Shown here one piece after another: positions 47,620 to 57,781 of a stretch of DNA of 64,000 bases. The position numbers and the translations under genes are program-made. Every line of letters begins with the position of its first letter. Positions within the stretch are counted from its first letter, which is position 1. The notes under the pieces were generated by a model. That model did not search any database. It saw only the letters and a list, made by a program, of their open reading frames with translations, and was not told where the DNA came from. This DNA comes from Mycolicibacterium confluentis (GTDB lineage: Bacteria; Actinomycetota; Actinomycetes; Mycobacteriales; Mycobacteriaceae). The DNA is taken from contig NZ_AP022612.1 in assembly GCF_010729895.1 (NCBI RefSeq), positions 3,844,001 to 3,908,000 on the forward strand. Direction: 5' to 3'.

Positions 47620-49169
47620 GTGGTCGGTCCCTTCATCATGAAATGCATCAACGTCTCCTGCGCGGCATCCGCGCGGTCCACCTCTCCGGTGACCCGGCCC
47701 TCGTTGAGCGTGTAGATCCGGTCGCACAGACCGATCAGCTCGGGCAGTTCGGAGGAGATGACGATCACGGACTTACCCTGCGCCGCAAGGCGGTTGATGA
47801 TCGTGTAGATCTCGTACTTAGCTCCGACGTCGACACCGCGCGTCGGTTCGTCGAGTATGAGCACGTCGGGGTCGGCGAACACCCACTTGCTCAGCACCAC
47901 TTTCTGCTGGTTTCCGCCGGACAGACTGCCCGTGGTGGTCCGCACCGATGGCGCCTTGATCTGCATGTCGGTGCGGAAACCCTCGGCGACCAACGTCTCC
48001 TCATGCTCGTTGACGACGCCCGTTCTGCTCACCTTCTGCAGCGATGCCAGGGTCACGCTCCTGGCGATGTCGTCCATCAGGTTGAGCCCGTAGTGCTTGC
48101 GGTCCTCGGTGACGTAGGCAAGGCCGTGGCCGATGGCCTCCGGGACCGTGCGGGTACGAATCTGTTTGCCGTCCTTGACGACTCGCCCTGCCGTCTTCCG
48201 TCCGTAGCTGCGCCCGAACACGCTCATCGCGAGTTCGGTGCGGCCGGCTCCCATCAGCCCCGCCAGACCCACGACCTCGCCACGCCGGACGTTGATGGAG
48301 ACCGAGTCGACGACCTTGCGTTGCGGGTCCAGGGGGTGGTGCACGGTCCAGCCCTCGATCGCCAAGGTGACCTCACCGATCGGATGACCTGACCGCGCCG
48401 GAAAACGATCGACCATGTCGCGGCCCACCATGCCGCGGATGACGTGCTCCTCGGTGAGCCCGGACTCGACCGCGTGAGTCTCGATGGTCTGGCCGTCGCG
48501 CAGGATGGTCACGGTGTCGGCAACCCGCATCACCTCGTTGAGTTTGTGGGAGATGATGATGCAGGTCAGCCCCTCACCGGTGAGTTCGACCATGAGGTCG
48601 AGCAGATGGGCACTGTCGGCGTCGTTGAGCGCCGCCGTGGGTTCGTCGAGGATGAGCAGTTTGACCTTCTTGGACAACGCCTTGGCGATCTCCACGAGTT
48701 GCTGCTTACCGACACCGATGTCGCTGATCCGGGTCTGCGGGCTCTCGCGCAGTCCCACTCGGTCGAGCAGTCGTTGCGCGTCTGTCATGGTCTCGTGCCA
48801 GTTGATGATGCCCGAGGAGGCGTGCTCGTTGCCGAGGAAGATGTTCTCGGCGATGGACAGCACCGACACCAGCGCGAGTTCCTGGTGGATGATGCCGATG
48901 CCGCGGCGCTCGCTGGACCGGATGTCCTTGAACTCGCCCGGCATTCCGTCGAACGTGATCTCGCCCTGGTAGCTCCCGTGCGGATAGACCCCGCTGAGGA
49001 CTTTCATCAGCGTCGACTTGCCGGCACCGTTCTCACCGCAGATGGCGTGGATCTCGCCCGCGCGCACCGTGAGGTTGACATCGCTCAGCGCCGTGACGTT
49101 GCCGAAACGCTTGGTGATGCCGCGCATCTGGAGCAGCGGCGCCCCCGCCGTCCCACGGGTGTCGGTCAC
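47616..49169 (-). CDS. gguA: Sugar ABC transporter ATPase, two nucleotide-binding domains (GguA/XylG type)
   Basis: A 517-residue fused double ATPase. Domain 1 has [16 protein letters not shown], the signature [14 protein letters not shown] and [13 protein letters not shown]; domain 2 has [28 protein letters not shown] and [13 protein letters not shown]. This duplicated form with a degenerate second Walker A is usual for pentose/hexose importers. It overlaps both neighbours by four bases. Confidence 0.95.
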   Translation of the reverse strand: MTDTRGTAGAPLLQMRGITKRFGNVTALSDVNLTVRAGEIHAICGENGAGKSTLMKVLSGVYPHGSYQGEITFDGMPGEFKDIRSSERRGIGIIHQELALVSVLSIAENIFLGNEHASSGIINWHETMTDAQRLLDRVGLRESPQTRISDIGVGKQQLVEIAKALSKKVKLLILDEPTAALNDADSAHLLDLMVELTGEGLTCIIISHKLNEVMRVADTVTILRDGQTIETHAVESGLTEEHVIRGMVGRDMVDRFPARSGHPIGEVTLAIEGWTVHHPLDPQRKVVDSVSINVRRGEVVGLAGLMGAGRTELAMSVFGRSYGRKTAGRVVKDGKQIRTRTVPEAIGHGLAYVTEDRKHYGLNLMDDIARSVTLASLQKVSRTGVVNEHEETLVAEGFRTDMQIKAPSVRTTTGSLSGGNQQKVVLSKWVFADPDVLILDEPTRGVDVGAKYEIYTIINRLAAQGKSVIVISSELPELIGLCDRIYTLNEGRVTGEVDRADAAQETLMHFMMKGPTT

Positions 49170-50266
49170 GCGAGCTGCGCCGGTGTGTAGTAGCCCGAGT
49201 CGATCAGGACCTGCTGGTAGTTCGTCCGGTCGACGCTCACTGGGTCGAGCAGGAAGGCGGGCACCACCTTGACGCCATTGTCGTAGGTCTTGGTGTCGTT
49301 GACCTCGGGCGTGCCTCCGGTGAGCAGCGAATCCGTCATCTGCACTGCGGCTTTCGCCAACTCGCGGGTGTCCTTGAACACGGTCTGGGTCTGCTCGCCG
49401 GCGACGATGGACTTGACCGATGCCAGCTCTGCGTCCTGGCCCGTCACGATCGGCAGCGGGTTGTTCGGCGTTCCGTATCCCGAACTCTTCAGGGCCGAGA
49501 TGATGCCCAGGGACAGGCCGTCGTACGGCGACAGGACCGCGTCCACGCGACCGCTGGTGTAGGCGCGGCTCAGCAGGTTGTCCATTCGGGACTGCGCGAG
49601 CCCGCCGTCCCAGCGGAGCGTGGCCACCTGGCCGAACGAGGTCTGACCGCTCTTGACGACGAGTCTGCCGCTGTCCAGGTAGGGCTGCAGCACGCTCATC
49701 GCGCCGTTGAAGAAGAACGTCGCGTTGTTGTCGTCGGGTGACCCGGCAAACAGTTCGATGTTGAAGGGGCCGGCGCCGTCCTTCACGCCGAGTGAGTCCA
49801 CGATGTAGGACGCCTGAAGCACCCCGACTCCGAAGTTGTCGAATGTTGCGTAGTAGTCGACGTTTTCGGTGCCGCGAATCAACCGGTCATAGGAGACCAC
49901 GGGGATTCCCGCGTCCGCTGCACGCTGCAGTGTGTCGGTCAGCGACGAGCTGTCGATCGGGGCGATCACCAAGGCCTTCACCCCCTTGGTGATCATGTTC
50001 TCGATCTGTGAGACCTGGTTCTGCACAACGTCATCGCCGTACTGCAGATCGGTTTCGTAGCCGAGGTCGGCAAACTGTTGGGCGATGTTGGCGCCATCGG
50101 CGACCCAACGCTCCGACGACTTCGTCGGCATCGCGATGCCGACGGTGCCCGAGCGGTCTCCCCCTGGGTTCACCGCCTCGGTCTGAGCTTGGCGACCGCA
50201 GCCAACGGCGGTCACCGCGGCCACCACGGCAAGGGTGCCCACGATTCGAACAATGCTCTTTCGCAT
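49166..50266 (-). CDS. chvE: Sugar-binding lipoprotein of the ChvE type
   Basis: A 366-residue periplasmic-type binding protein anchored as a lipoprotein (lipobox VTAVGC, Cys at 23). [41 protein letters not shown] and [21 protein letters not shown] match ChvE/XylF, which bind arabinose, galactose, xylose and glucose. It heads the operon chvE-gguA-gguB-small ORF-galT-galK-galM, the leftward arm of the locus, under LacI operator 1. Confidence 0.93.
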   Translation of the reverse strand: MRKSIVRIVGTLAVVAAVTAVGCGRQAQTEAVNPGGDRSGTVGIAMPTKSSERWVADGANIAQQFADLGYETDLQYGDDVVQNQVSQIENMITKGVKALVIAPIDSSSLTDTLQRAADAGIPVVSYDRLIRGTENVDYYATFDNFGVGVLQASYIVDSLGVKDGAGPFNIELFAGSPDDNNATFFFNGAMSVLQPYLDSGRLVVKSGQTSFGQVATLRWDGGLAQSRMDNLLSRAYTSGRVDAVLSPYDGLSLGIISALKSSGYGTPNNPLPIVTGQDAELASVKSIVAGEQTQTVFKDTRELAKAAVQMTDSLLTGGTPEVNDTKTYDNGVKVVPAFLLDPVSVDRTNYQQVLIDSGYYTPAQLA

Positions 50267-50322
50267 TCAAATCCTCCGGTTGCTTCACCGCGCACAGCGA
50301 CGCAGACATCTAGCCCCAACGA

Positions 50323-50340
50323 AATGTGAGCGCTAACATT
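50323..50340. promoter_or_regulatory. LacI-type operator 1 (leftward operon)
   Basis: AATGTGAGCGCTAACATT is an 18-bp palindrome (8 of 9 pairs) with a central AGCGCT, the CG-centred form typical of LacI-family sites. It lies just downstream of the leftward -10 at 50345-50350, so it would block transcription start. Confidence 0.85.
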
Positions 50341-50344
50341 CCCG

Positions 50345-50373
50345 ATTTTGTGATGCGTCTCACGCTTTGTCAA
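50345..50373 (-). promoter_or_regulatory. Leftward promoter for the chvE-gal operon
   Basis: Leftward, perfect -35 TTGACA (complement of 50368-50373), a 17-base spacer and CAAAAT (complement of 50345-50350). Operator 1 starts five bases further on. The chvE ATG is about 80 bases downstream. Confidence 0.7.
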
Positions 50374-50410
50374 GGGCCGAGTTTGACCCACCCGCGATGC
50401 GGTCCACCCG

Positions 50411-50440
50411 TTGACACATCTCGAATGTGAGCGTTAACAT
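50411..50440 (+). promoter_or_regulatory. Rightward promoter for the ytfQ-ara operon
   Basis: Perfect -35 TTGACA (50411-50416), 18-base spacer and TAACAT (50435-50440). The -10 lies inside operator 2, so repressor and RNA polymerase cannot bind together. The mRNA leader would be about 100 bases. Confidence 0.7.
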
Positions 50441-50441
50441 C
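50424..50441. promoter_or_regulatory. LacI-type operator 2 (rightward operon)
   Basis: AATGTGAGCGTTAACATC differs from operator 1 at two positions only. It covers the rightward -10. Two matching sites 101 bases apart, about ten helical turns, could allow one tetramer or two dimers to act together. Confidence 0.85.
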
Positions 50442-50547
50442 TGCCTGGGTGTTACGCCCGTCACACCGTCTTCGCACCTCGCACCCGCCGACAGCACCGC
50501 GTCAGCACCGCGCTGACCTCGGCAGAAACCAACTTGAAGGAGTCACT

Positions 50548-51528
50548 GTGAAGAGATCTCGCTCTGCGATCATCGGGATCGCCGCGGTGGTCGCCTTGGC
50601 CGGCTGCGGCAGCGGCCCCGCCCCCGCCGGCGAGCCCGGCGGCCACGGCGGTCAACTGACGATGGGGTTCTCCCAAGTCGGCGCCGAGAGCGGCTGGCGA
50701 ACCGCCAACACCCAGTCCATTCAGGACGCGGCCAAGGCCGCCGACGTCAACCTGAAGTTCTCCGACGCGGGCGGCAAGCAGGAGAACCAGATCGCGGCCA
50801 TCCGTTCCTTCGTGCAACAGCGCGTCGACGTGATCGCGTTCAGCCCGGTCGTTCGCACCGGGTGGGACGCGGTGCTGCTGGAGGCGAAGAACGCGGGCAT
50901 TCCGGTCATCCTCACCGATCGCGCCGTCGACACCGAGGAGACCGACGTCTATCGGACGTTCGTCGGCGCGGACTTCGTCGCGGAGGGCAGGCGCGCCGGT
51001 GACTGGGTGGTGCAGCGACACGCCTCGGCACCCGGGCCCGTCAACATCGTTCAGTTGGAGGGCACCACGGGTGCTGACCCGGCCATCGAGCGCAACACCG
51101 GATTCGCGGAGGCGATCGCCGCCAACCCCGATCTGAAGATCATCGCCTCGCAGAGCGGCGATTTCACCCGCTCGGGCGGCAAACAGGTGATGGAGGCATT
51201 CCTCAAGGCCCACCCGAAGATCGACCTGGTGTTCGCCCAGAACGACGACATGGGCCTCGGAGCGATGGAGGCCATTGAGGCCGCGGGCCTCAAGCCTGGG
51301 AAGGACATCGAGATCGTCGCGATCGACGCCACCCACGACGGCATGGCGGCCCTGGCTGCAGGCAAGTTCAACTACATCGTCGAGTGCAACCCGCTGATCG
51401 GACCGCAGCTGATGGAACTGGCCGCGGACGTGGTCGCGGGCAAGCCGATCCCGGCGCGGGTGGTCATCCCGGACGAGGCCTTCGACTCCCAGCAGGCCGC
51501 TGCCGCATTGCCGGACCGCAAGTACTGA
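50548..51528 (+). CDS. ytfQ: Sugar-binding lipoprotein of the YtfQ (galactofuranose) type
   Basis: A 326-residue binding lipoprotein: signal peptide with lipobox ALAGCGS (Cys at 20), then FSQVGAESGWRTANTQSIQDA, KQENQIAAIRSFVQQRVDVI, SPVVRTGWDAVLLEAKNAGIP and SQSGDFTRSGGKQVMEAFL, all close to E. coli YtfQ, which prefers furanose forms of galactose and arabinose. GTG 50548 follows TTGAAGGAG. It opens the rightward operon. Confidence 0.92.
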   Translation: MKRSRSAIIGIAAVVALAGCGSGPAPAGEPGGHGGQLTMGFSQVGAESGWRTANTQSIQDAAKAADVNLKFSDAGGKQENQIAAIRSFVQQRVDVIAFSPVVRTGWDAVLLEAKNAGIPVILTDRAVDTEETDVYRTFVGADFVAEGRRAGDWVVQRHASAPGPVNIVQLEGTTGADPAIERNTGFAEAIAANPDLKIIASQSGDFTRSGGKQVMEAFLKAHPKIDLVFAQNDDMGLGAMEAIEAAGLKPGKDIEIVAIDATHDGMAALAAGKFNYIVECNPLIGPQLMELAADVVAGKPIPARVVIPDEAFDSQQAAAALPDRKY

Positions 51529-53057
51529 TGACTGCGGTGGTCTCGGCACCCGGTGTCACACCGACAGTGCAGATGCGGGACGTCACTGTCGAGTTCGGCG
51601 GCGTCAAGGCGCTCGACGGGGTCGACTTCCGGCTGTTGCCCGGTGAGATCCACGCGCTGATGGGCGAGAACGGCGCCGGAAAGTCGACGCTGATCAAAGC
51701 TCTCACCGGCGTCTACGACATCACGTCCGGCAGCGTCGCGGTCGGCGGTGTCGAACAGCACTTCACCGGGCCTCGACAGGCGCAGCAGGCCGGCGTCAGC
51801 ACCGTCTACCAGGAGGTGAACCTGTGCCCCAATCTGACTGTGGCAGAGAACATCCTGCTGGGCCGTGAACCACGTCGCCGCGGCCGCATCGACCACCGCG
51901 CGATGAATCACCGGGCCGCGGATCTGCTTGCCGAGCTCGACCTGACCATCGACCCCAGGTCCACCCTGGGAGCTCACCCGATCGCCCTGCAGCAACTCGT
52001 GGCGATCGCGCGGGCGACGGCGGTCTCGGCGCGGGTGCTGATCCTCGACGAACCAACCTCCAGCCTGGACGCCGACGAGGTGACCGAACTGTTCCGCGTC
52101 ATGCGGCGGTTGCGCGACGACGGCGTGGCTATTCTGTTCGTCTCCCACTTCCTGGACCAGGTCTACGAGATCTCTGACCGAATGACCGTGCTGCGCAACG
52201 GCTGTCTGGTCGGCGAATATGAAAGCGCCGAGTTGGACCGAACGCAGCTGGTGGCGGCCATGCTCGGACACGAACTCGCTGTGTTGGAGGAGATCGGAGG
52301 GTACGCCGCGGCCGAGCACGGCCACAGCGGCCAGACGGTACTGGCCGCGCGCGGGGTCGGCCGCGCCCCCGGTGTGCACCCCATCGACCTCGATCTCCAT
52401 CGCGGCGAGGTCGTCGGCCTGGCCGGTCTGTTGGGATCCGGCCGAACTGAGGTGGCGCGACTCCTGTTCGGCGCCGACCGCGCCACCACCGGAGAGATCC
52501 GCATCGACGGAGCCCCTGTCACACTGCGCTCCCCGCGCTCCGCCATCGCGCGCGGCGTCGCGTTCTGCTCGGAGGACCGCAGGGGCGAGGGCATCATCGG
52601 TGAGTTGACGGTCCGCGACAACCTGGTGCTGGCCGCGCAGGCTCGGCGGGGATTCGCCCGTCCCCTGCCCCAGAAGACCAAGGACGCTCTGGTGACGCAC
52701 TGGCTGGAGCGTCTCGACATCCGGCCCCGGGACCCCGATGCGCTGGTGAAGAACCTCAGCGGCGGCAACCAGCAGAAGGTCCTGCTCGCGCGTTGGCTGA
52801 TCACGACACCCCAGGTGCTCATCCTCGACGAACCCACCCGGGGTGTCGACGTCGGCGCCAAGGCGCAGATCCAGAGGCTCGTTGCCGAGTTGGCCGCCGA
52901 CGGTATGGCGGTGGTGTTCATCTCCGCAGAACTCGAGGAGGTGGTGCGGATCAGCGACCGCATTATCGTCCTTCGCGAGGGTCGCTGCATCGCGCGGACC
53001 GGCGCCGACACCACCGTCGGCGAGCTCACCGCACTCATCGCCGGGGGTGGCCGGTGA
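51528..53057 (+). CDS. ytfR: Sugar ABC transporter ATPase (YtfR type)
   Basis: A 509-residue fused double ATPase: [31 protein letters not shown], then [32 protein letters not shown] and [15 protein letters not shown]. The start ATG overlaps the ytfQ stop by one base (TGATG), and its stop overlaps the first permease by four bases. Confidence 0.93.
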   Translation: MTAVVSAPGVTPTVQMRDVTVEFGGVKALDGVDFRLLPGEIHALMGENGAGKSTLIKALTGVYDITSGSVAVGGVEQHFTGPRQAQQAGVSTVYQEVNLCPNLTVAENILLGREPRRRGRIDHRAMNHRAADLLAELDLTIDPRSTLGAHPIALQQLVAIARATAVSARVLILDEPTSSLDADEVTELFRVMRRLRDDGVAILFVSHFLDQVYEISDRMTVLRNGCLVGEYESAELDRTQLVAAMLGHELAVLEEIGGYAAAEHGHSGQTVLAARGVGRAPGVHPIDLDLHRGEVVGLAGLLGSGRTEVARLLFGADRATTGEIRIDGAPVTLRSPRSAIARGVAFCSEDRRGEGIIGELTVRDNLVLAAQARRGFARPLPQKTKDALVTHWLERLDIRPRDPDALVKNLSGGNQQKVLLARWLITTPQVLILDEPTRGVDVGAKAQIQRLVAELAADGMAVVFISAELEEVVRISDRIIVLREGRCIARTGADTTVGELTALIAGGGR

Positions 53058-54082
53058 CGACGCTGCGGGAAACCCGGACCCGACTGACCGCGTCACCGCT
53101 GGTGTGGCCGGCCCTGGCGCTGATGGCGCTGCTCATCCTCAATGTCATGCTGACGCCGAGCTTTCTGAGCATTCGGGTGCAGGACGGTCACCTGTTCGGG
53201 AGCCTGATCGACATCCTGCGCAACGGCGCCCCGACCATGCTGGTCGCGCTCGGCATGACGCTGGTGATCGCGTGCCGCGGGATCGACCTCTCCGTGGGCG
53301 CGGTGGTCGCCATCAGCGGCGCCCTGGCCTGTGCGCACATCGCCTCGGCCGCGGACCCGGCCAGCGCGAGCACCGCCATCACCGCTGTGGGCATCGCCCT
53401 CGGAGTCGCGGTCGCACTCGGTTGGTGGAACGGACTGCTGGTCTCGGTGTGCGGAGTTCAACCGATCATCGCGACCCTGGTGCTGATGACGGCCGGTCGC
53501 GGCATCGCACTGCTGATCACCGACGGACAGATCGTCACAGTGACCAACGCGCCATTCAGGCTTCTGGGCGCCGGATACCTGTGGGGACTGCCGGTGGCGA
53601 TCCTGGTGAGCCTGTCGATGTTCGCGCTCGTCGGCGTGCTCACCAGGCGCACCGCACTGGGCATGCTGCTCGAGTCGGTCGGCATCAATCCCGAAGCCAG
53701 CAGACTGGCCGGGGTTCGGCACCGCACCATCGTCTTCGCGGTGTACGTCTTCTGCGCACTGTGCGCAGGTGTCGCGGGGCTGATGATCGCGTCGAACATC
53801 TCCGCGGCCGACGCCAACAACGCCGGACTGTGGATCGAGATGGATGCGATTCTGGCCGTCGTGATCGGCGGAACATCGCTCGCCGGTGGGCGATTCAGCC
53901 TGACCGGCACCATTCTCGGGGCATTGATCATCCAGACCCTGACCACCACGGTGTACACCGCGGGCATCACTCCGGAGGCGACACTGGTGTTCAAGTCGCT
54001 GGTCGTGATCGCGGTGTGCCTGCTGCAGGCACCGAAGTTCCGGGCCCTGCTGTCGCGAAAGGCACCCGCATGGGCACACTGA
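53054..54082 (+). CDS. ytfT: Sugar ABC transporter permease 1 (YtfT type)
   Basis: A 342-residue permease with about nine helices. GMTLVIACRGIDLSVGAVVAISGAL, then ALGMLLESVGINPEASRLAGV and VVIGGTSLAGGRFSLTGTILG are permease signatures. Two different permeases in this operon (this and YjfF type) are characteristic of the YtfQRT-YjfF system. The GTG start overlaps ytfR by four bases; the stop overlaps the next permease by 13 bases. Confidence 0.9.
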   Translation: MTTLRETRTRLTASPLVWPALALMALLILNVMLTPSFLSIRVQDGHLFGSLIDILRNGAPTMLVALGMTLVIACRGIDLSVGAVVAISGALACAHIASAADPASASTAITAVGIALGVAVALGWWNGLLVSVCGVQPIIATLVLMTAGRGIALLITDGQIVTVTNAPFRLLGAGYLWGLPVAILVSLSMFALVGVLTRRTALGMLLESVGINPEASRLAGVRHRTIVFAVYVFCALCAGVAGLMIASNISAADANNAGLWIEMDAILAVVIGGTSLAGGRFSLTGTILGALIIQTLTTTVYTAGITPEATLVFKSLVVIAVCLLQAPKFRALLSRKAPAWAH

Positions 54083-55074
54083 CCGCGGTGAGACCCCGCA
54101 AGGTCACCACCGAGATTCGCCGGCGCGTCCACGGCAGGCACCTGTCCCCGCTGGCCTCCCTGGCCCTGTTCACGGCGCTGTTCACCGCCGTGATCACAGG
54201 CTACGACTTCGCCAGTCCCACCCAGGTCTTCCTGAACCTGCTCGTGGACAACGCCCACCTGATCGTCCTGGCCGTGGGTATGACGTTTGTGATCCTCACC
54301 GGCGGAATCGATCTCAGCGTGGGAGCAGTGGTTGCGCTGTCCACCGTCGTCCTCGCGGCCACCCTGCAGGCAGGGTGGCCGACACCCGCCGCTGTCGGGG
54401 CCGTGCTGCTGATCGGGCCCCTGCTCGGACTGCTCATGGGTGTGGTGATCGAGCACCTCGATGTTCAACCGTTCATCGTGACTCTGGCGGGAATGTTTTT
54501 GGCCCGCGGTCTGTGCTACGTGATCAGTGTCGACACAATGCCGATCAAGGATCCGCTGCTCCGGCAGTTCGGACTCGACTACGTGTACCTCTACGAGGAC
54601 AAGTTCATCCGCTGGTCGGTGGTGGTCGCGATCCTTGTCGTGGCCATCGCGGGATGGGTTCTGCATCAGACCCGGTTCGGCAGAACCGTGTACGCCGTCG
54701 GAGGCAACCGGCAGTCGGCACAGTTGATGGGCCTGTCCGCGTCCCGCGCGACAGTGTCGGCGTATGCGATCAGCGGCCTGTGTGCCGCTCTGGCCGGACT
54801 TCTGCTCGGCGCGCAGAAACTCTCCGGCTACAGTCTCAACGGCGTCGGCTTGGAACTCGACGCGATCGCGGCCGCGGTGATCGGCGGGGTACTGCTCTCC
54901 GGCGGTGTGGGTTTCGTGCTGGGATCAGTCATCGGGGTGCTGGTGCTGGGCACCATTCAGACGTTCGTGACCGCGGCCAACCTCGACTCCTATTGGACCC
55001 GGATCATGACCGGCGTCCTACTGCTTGTGTTTGTTCTCGTTCAGCGACTAGTGGTGAGGAAGACAGGCTCATGA
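54070..55074 (+). CDS. yjfF: Sugar ABC transporter permease 2 (YjfF type)
   Basis: A 334-residue permease: [63 protein letters not shown] and VIGGVLLSGGVGFVLGSVIG. It starts inside the end of ytfT (13-base overlap) and overlaps the lacI-type gene by four bases. It should form a heterodimer with YtfT. Confidence 0.9.
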   Translation: MGTLTAVRPRKVTTEIRRRVHGRHLSPLASLALFTALFTAVITGYDFASPTQVFLNLLVDNAHLIVLAVGMTFVILTGGIDLSVGAVVALSTVVLAATLQAGWPTPAAVGAVLLIGPLLGLLMGVVIEHLDVQPFIVTLAGMFLARGLCYVISVDTMPIKDPLLRQFGLDYVYLYEDKFIRWSVVVAILVVAIAGWVLHQTRFGRTVYAVGGNRQSAQLMGLSASRATVSAYAISGLCAALAGLLLGAQKLSGYSLNGVGLELDAIAAAVIGGVLLSGGVGFVLGSVIGVLVLGTIQTFVTAANLDSYWTRIMTGVLLLVFVLVQRLVVRKTGS

Positions 55075-56117
55075 AAGACCTTCCCGGACAATCGATCACA
55101 CCGAAACCGGTGATGGCTGATGTCGCGCGCCTGGCGGGGGTCAGTCACCAGACGGTCTCCCGGGTCATCAACGGCTCGCCCAGCATCCGGCCCACCACCA
55201 AAGCACGCGTCGAGCAGGCGATCGCCGAACTGGGCTACCGCCCCAACACCGCGGCGCGGGCTCTGGTGACCAGACGCTCCGGCATCATCGGCATCGTCGG
55301 CACCAACGGCGCACTGTACGGACCCTCGAGCATTCAGCGTTCGGTCGAGGAGGCCGCACGGGCTGCCGGCTACTTCACCAGCATGGTGCCGTTGGCGGAG
55401 GTCACCCGCGAGGCGCTTCGCGACGCGCTCGAGCACCTCGCTCGCCAGTCGGTGGAAGCCATCGTGATGATCGCGGCCCAGGACGACGCGCTCGCCGTGG
55501 CCCGGTCCGCCGAGGCCGGGATGCCGATGATCGTCGTCGAGGGCGACCTGTCGGGAAGCGGACTCAGCGTCGGTGTCGACCAGATCGCCGGCGCCCGGCA
55601 GGCCACCGAACACCTCATCGACCTCGGCCACCGTGAGATCGTCCACATCGCGGGTCCGACGACCTGGACGGAGGCCAAGGGCCGCCGGATCGGATACGAG
55701 GAGGCGATGCGCGCGGCCGGGCTGACCCCACGTGTCCTCGCCGAGGGTGACTGGACACCGGCCTGCGGCTATCAGATCGGGCGCGAACTGGCGCGGGAGG
55801 GCGGGGAGGGCCGAAAGGGCTGCGCCACGGCGGCGTTCGTCGCCAACGACCAGATGGCGATCGGCGTGCTGCACGCCCTCGTCGAAGCCGGCCGCTCCGT
55901 GCCCGGCGACGTGAGCGTCGTCGGGTTCGACGACATTCCCGAGGCCGCCTACCTGAATCCGGCCCTGACCACCATCCGGCAGGACTTCAAGGCGGTCGGT
56001 CAGCGCGCGATCGAACTGGTGATCGCGACGCTGGAGGGGACGCCGGCCAGCGTCGCGCTGCTGCCCCCCGAACTGATCGTCCGCGACAGCACACGACAGC
56101 GGGAGGAGTCGGCATGA
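55071..56117 (+). CDS. LacI-family repressor, probable arabinose/galactose regulator
   Basis: A 348-residue regulator. DNA-binding HTH at about 15-60: VMADVARLAGVSHQTVSRVINGS with the hinge ELGYRPNTAARALVTRRSG. The sugar-binding core follows, with AFVANDQMAIGVLHALVEAG and VVGFDDIPEAAYLNPALTTI. By position it should bind the two palindromes at 50323 and 50424. C. glutamicum AraR, a LacI-type regulator of araBDA, is a functional parallel. It overlaps yjfF and araB by four bases each. Confidence 0.93.
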   Translation: MKDLPGQSITPKPVMADVARLAGVSHQTVSRVINGSPSIRPTTKARVEQAIAELGYRPNTAARALVTRRSGIIGIVGTNGALYGPSSIQRSVEEAARAAGYFTSMVPLAEVTREALRDALEHLARQSVEAIVMIAAQDDALAVARSAEAGMPMIVVEGDLSGSGLSVGVDQIAGARQATEHLIDLGHREIVHIAGPTTWTEAKGRRIGYEEAMRAAGLTPRVLAEGDWTPACGYQIGRELAREGGEGRKGCATAAFVANDQMAIGVLHALVEAGRSVPGDVSVVGFDDIPEAAYLNPALTTIRQDFKAVGQRAIELVIATLEGTPASVALLPPELIVRDSTRQREESA

Positions 56118-57781
56118 GTCATGACAAGTACACGGTGGGAGTCGATTTCGGCACCCTGTCTGGACGAGCGGTGGTGATCCGGGTGCGCGACGGGCACCAA
56201 CTCGCCGTCGCCGAGCATGCCTACCGGCACGGGGTCGTCACCGACACCCTGCCCGGGGACACCGCGCAACTTCCGCCGCAGTGGGCGCTGCAGGTCCCCG
56301 CCGACTACGTCGAGGTGTTGCGCACCGCGGTCCCACAGGCCGTCGCCACGGCCGGGATCGACCCGGCCGACGTCATCGGCATCGGCACCGACTTCACGTC
56401 CTGCACCATGGTGCCGGTGCGCGGGGACGGCACTCCCCTGTGCGAACTCACCGAGTTCGTCGACCGACCGCACGCGTACGCCAAGCTGTGGCGGCACCAT
56501 TCGCCCCAGCCACAGGCCGACCGCATCAACGCCGTCGCGGCCCGGCGTGGCGAGTCCTGGCTGCCCCGGTACGGGGGGCTGATCTCCAGCGAATGGGAAT
56601 TCGCCAAGGCATTGGAGATCCTCGACGAGGATCCTCAGATCTATGACGCCATCGACCATTTCGTGGAGGGCGCCGACTGGATCGTCTGGCAGCTGTGCGG
56701 CAGTTACGTCCGCAACGCATGCAGCGCGGGATACAAGGGAATCCGTCAGGATGGCCGGTACCCGACCCGGGAGTTCCTGGCCGAGGTCCGTCCCGGGTTC
56801 GCCGACTTCGTCACCGACAAGCTCGACCACCCGATCGGCCAGCTGGGAGATCGCGCTGGAGCTCTGACCGCACAGGCCGCGCAGTGGACGGGCCTGCCGC
56901 AGGGCATCGCGGTGGCCGTCGGCAACGTCGACGCGCACGTCACCGTCGCTGCCGCCGACGCGCTGCAGCCGGGACGCCTCGTCGCGATCATGGGCACCTC
57001 AACCTGCCACGTACTGAATTCGACCGAGCTGCGCGAGGTGCCCGGCATGTGCGGCGTGGTCGACGGCGGAATCTCCGAGGGCATGTGGGGATACGAGGCG
57101 GGCCAGTCCGGGGTCGGCGACATCTTCGGCTGGTTCGTCGACAACTGCGTCCCCGAAAGCCACCACATCGAGGCGCGCCGCCGCGGCCTCTCGGTGCACG
57201 AGCACCTGACCGACCTCGCCAGCCGGCAGCGGGTGGGTCAGCACGGTCTGGTGGCCCTGGACTGGCACAGCGGAAACCGGTCGGTGCTCGTCGATCACGA
57301 ACTCTCCGGCGTGATGATCGGGCAGACGCTGCAGACCACCTGCGTCGACATGTACCGCGCGCTCCTGGAGGCCACGGCGTTCGGCACCCGGATGATCGTG
57401 GAGACCTTCGTTGCCAGCGGCGTCGCGGTCGAGGAGTTGGTGGTGGCCGGTGGCCTGCTCAAGAACGCACTGCTCATGCAGATCTACGCCGACGCGGTCG
57501 GATTGCCACTGTCCATCGTGCCCTCGACCCAGGCCCCGGCGCTGGGGGCCGCCATCCACGCCGCCACCGCCGCCGGCGCCTTCGGTGACGTGCCCGAGGC
57601 GGCCGCGCAGATGGGCGGACGCGTCCGCGACGCCTACACCCCGATCCCCGAGAACGTCGCGGCCTACGACCGCCTCTACCACGAGTACGTCGCGGCCTAC
57701 GAGTGGTTCGGGCGGGGCAACGACATGATGCGTCGACTCCGGCGTATCGACACCCGAGTTGCCTTGGGAGCCCAGGCATGA
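56114..57781 (+). CDS. araB: L-ribulokinase
   Basis: Phosphorylates L-ribulose to L-ribulose 5-phosphate. The 555-residue FGGY kinase has VGVDFGTLSGRAVVIRV (phosphate loop), GIGTDFTSCTMVPV, SSEWEFAKALEILD and the second half GGLLKNALLMQIYADAVGLP with the FGGY Asp/Gly motifs. It overlaps the lacI-type gene and araD by four bases each. Confidence 0.95.
   Translation: MSHDKYTVGVDFGTLSGRAVVIRVRDGHQLAVAEHAYRHGVVTDTLPGDTAQLPPQWALQVPADYVEVLRTAVPQAVATAGIDPADVIGIGTDFTSCTMVPVRGDGTPLCELTEFVDRPHAYAKLWRHHSPQPQADRINAVAARRGESWLPRYGGLISSEWEFAKALEILDEDPQIYDAIDHFVEGADWIVWQLCGSYVRNACSAGYKGIRQDGRYPTREFLAEVRPGFADFVTDKLDHPIGQLGDRAGALTAQAAQWTGLPQGIAVAVGNVDAHVTVAAADALQPGRLVAIMGTSTCHVLNSTELREVPGMCGVVDGGISEGMWGYEAGQSGVGDIFGWFVDNCVPESHHIEARRRGLSVHEHLTDLASRQRVGQHGLVALDWHSGNRSVLVDHELSGVMIGQTLQTTCVDMYRALLEATAFGTRMIVETFVASGVAVEELVVAGGLLKNALLMQIYADAVGLPLSIVPSTQAPALGAAIHAATAAGAFGDVPEAAAQMGGRVRDAYTPIPENVAAYDRLYHEYVAAYEWFGRGNDMMRRLRRIDTRVALGAQA

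Larger units (their letters stand above)
50267..50547. promoter_or_regulatory. Divergent sugar-operon control region
   Basis: 281 bases between the two divergent sugar operons. It contains two LacI-type operators (50323-50340, 50424-50441) and two TTGACA promoters facing outward, all described separately. No gene is supported. The arrangement lets one regulator switch both importers together. Confidence 0.85.
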
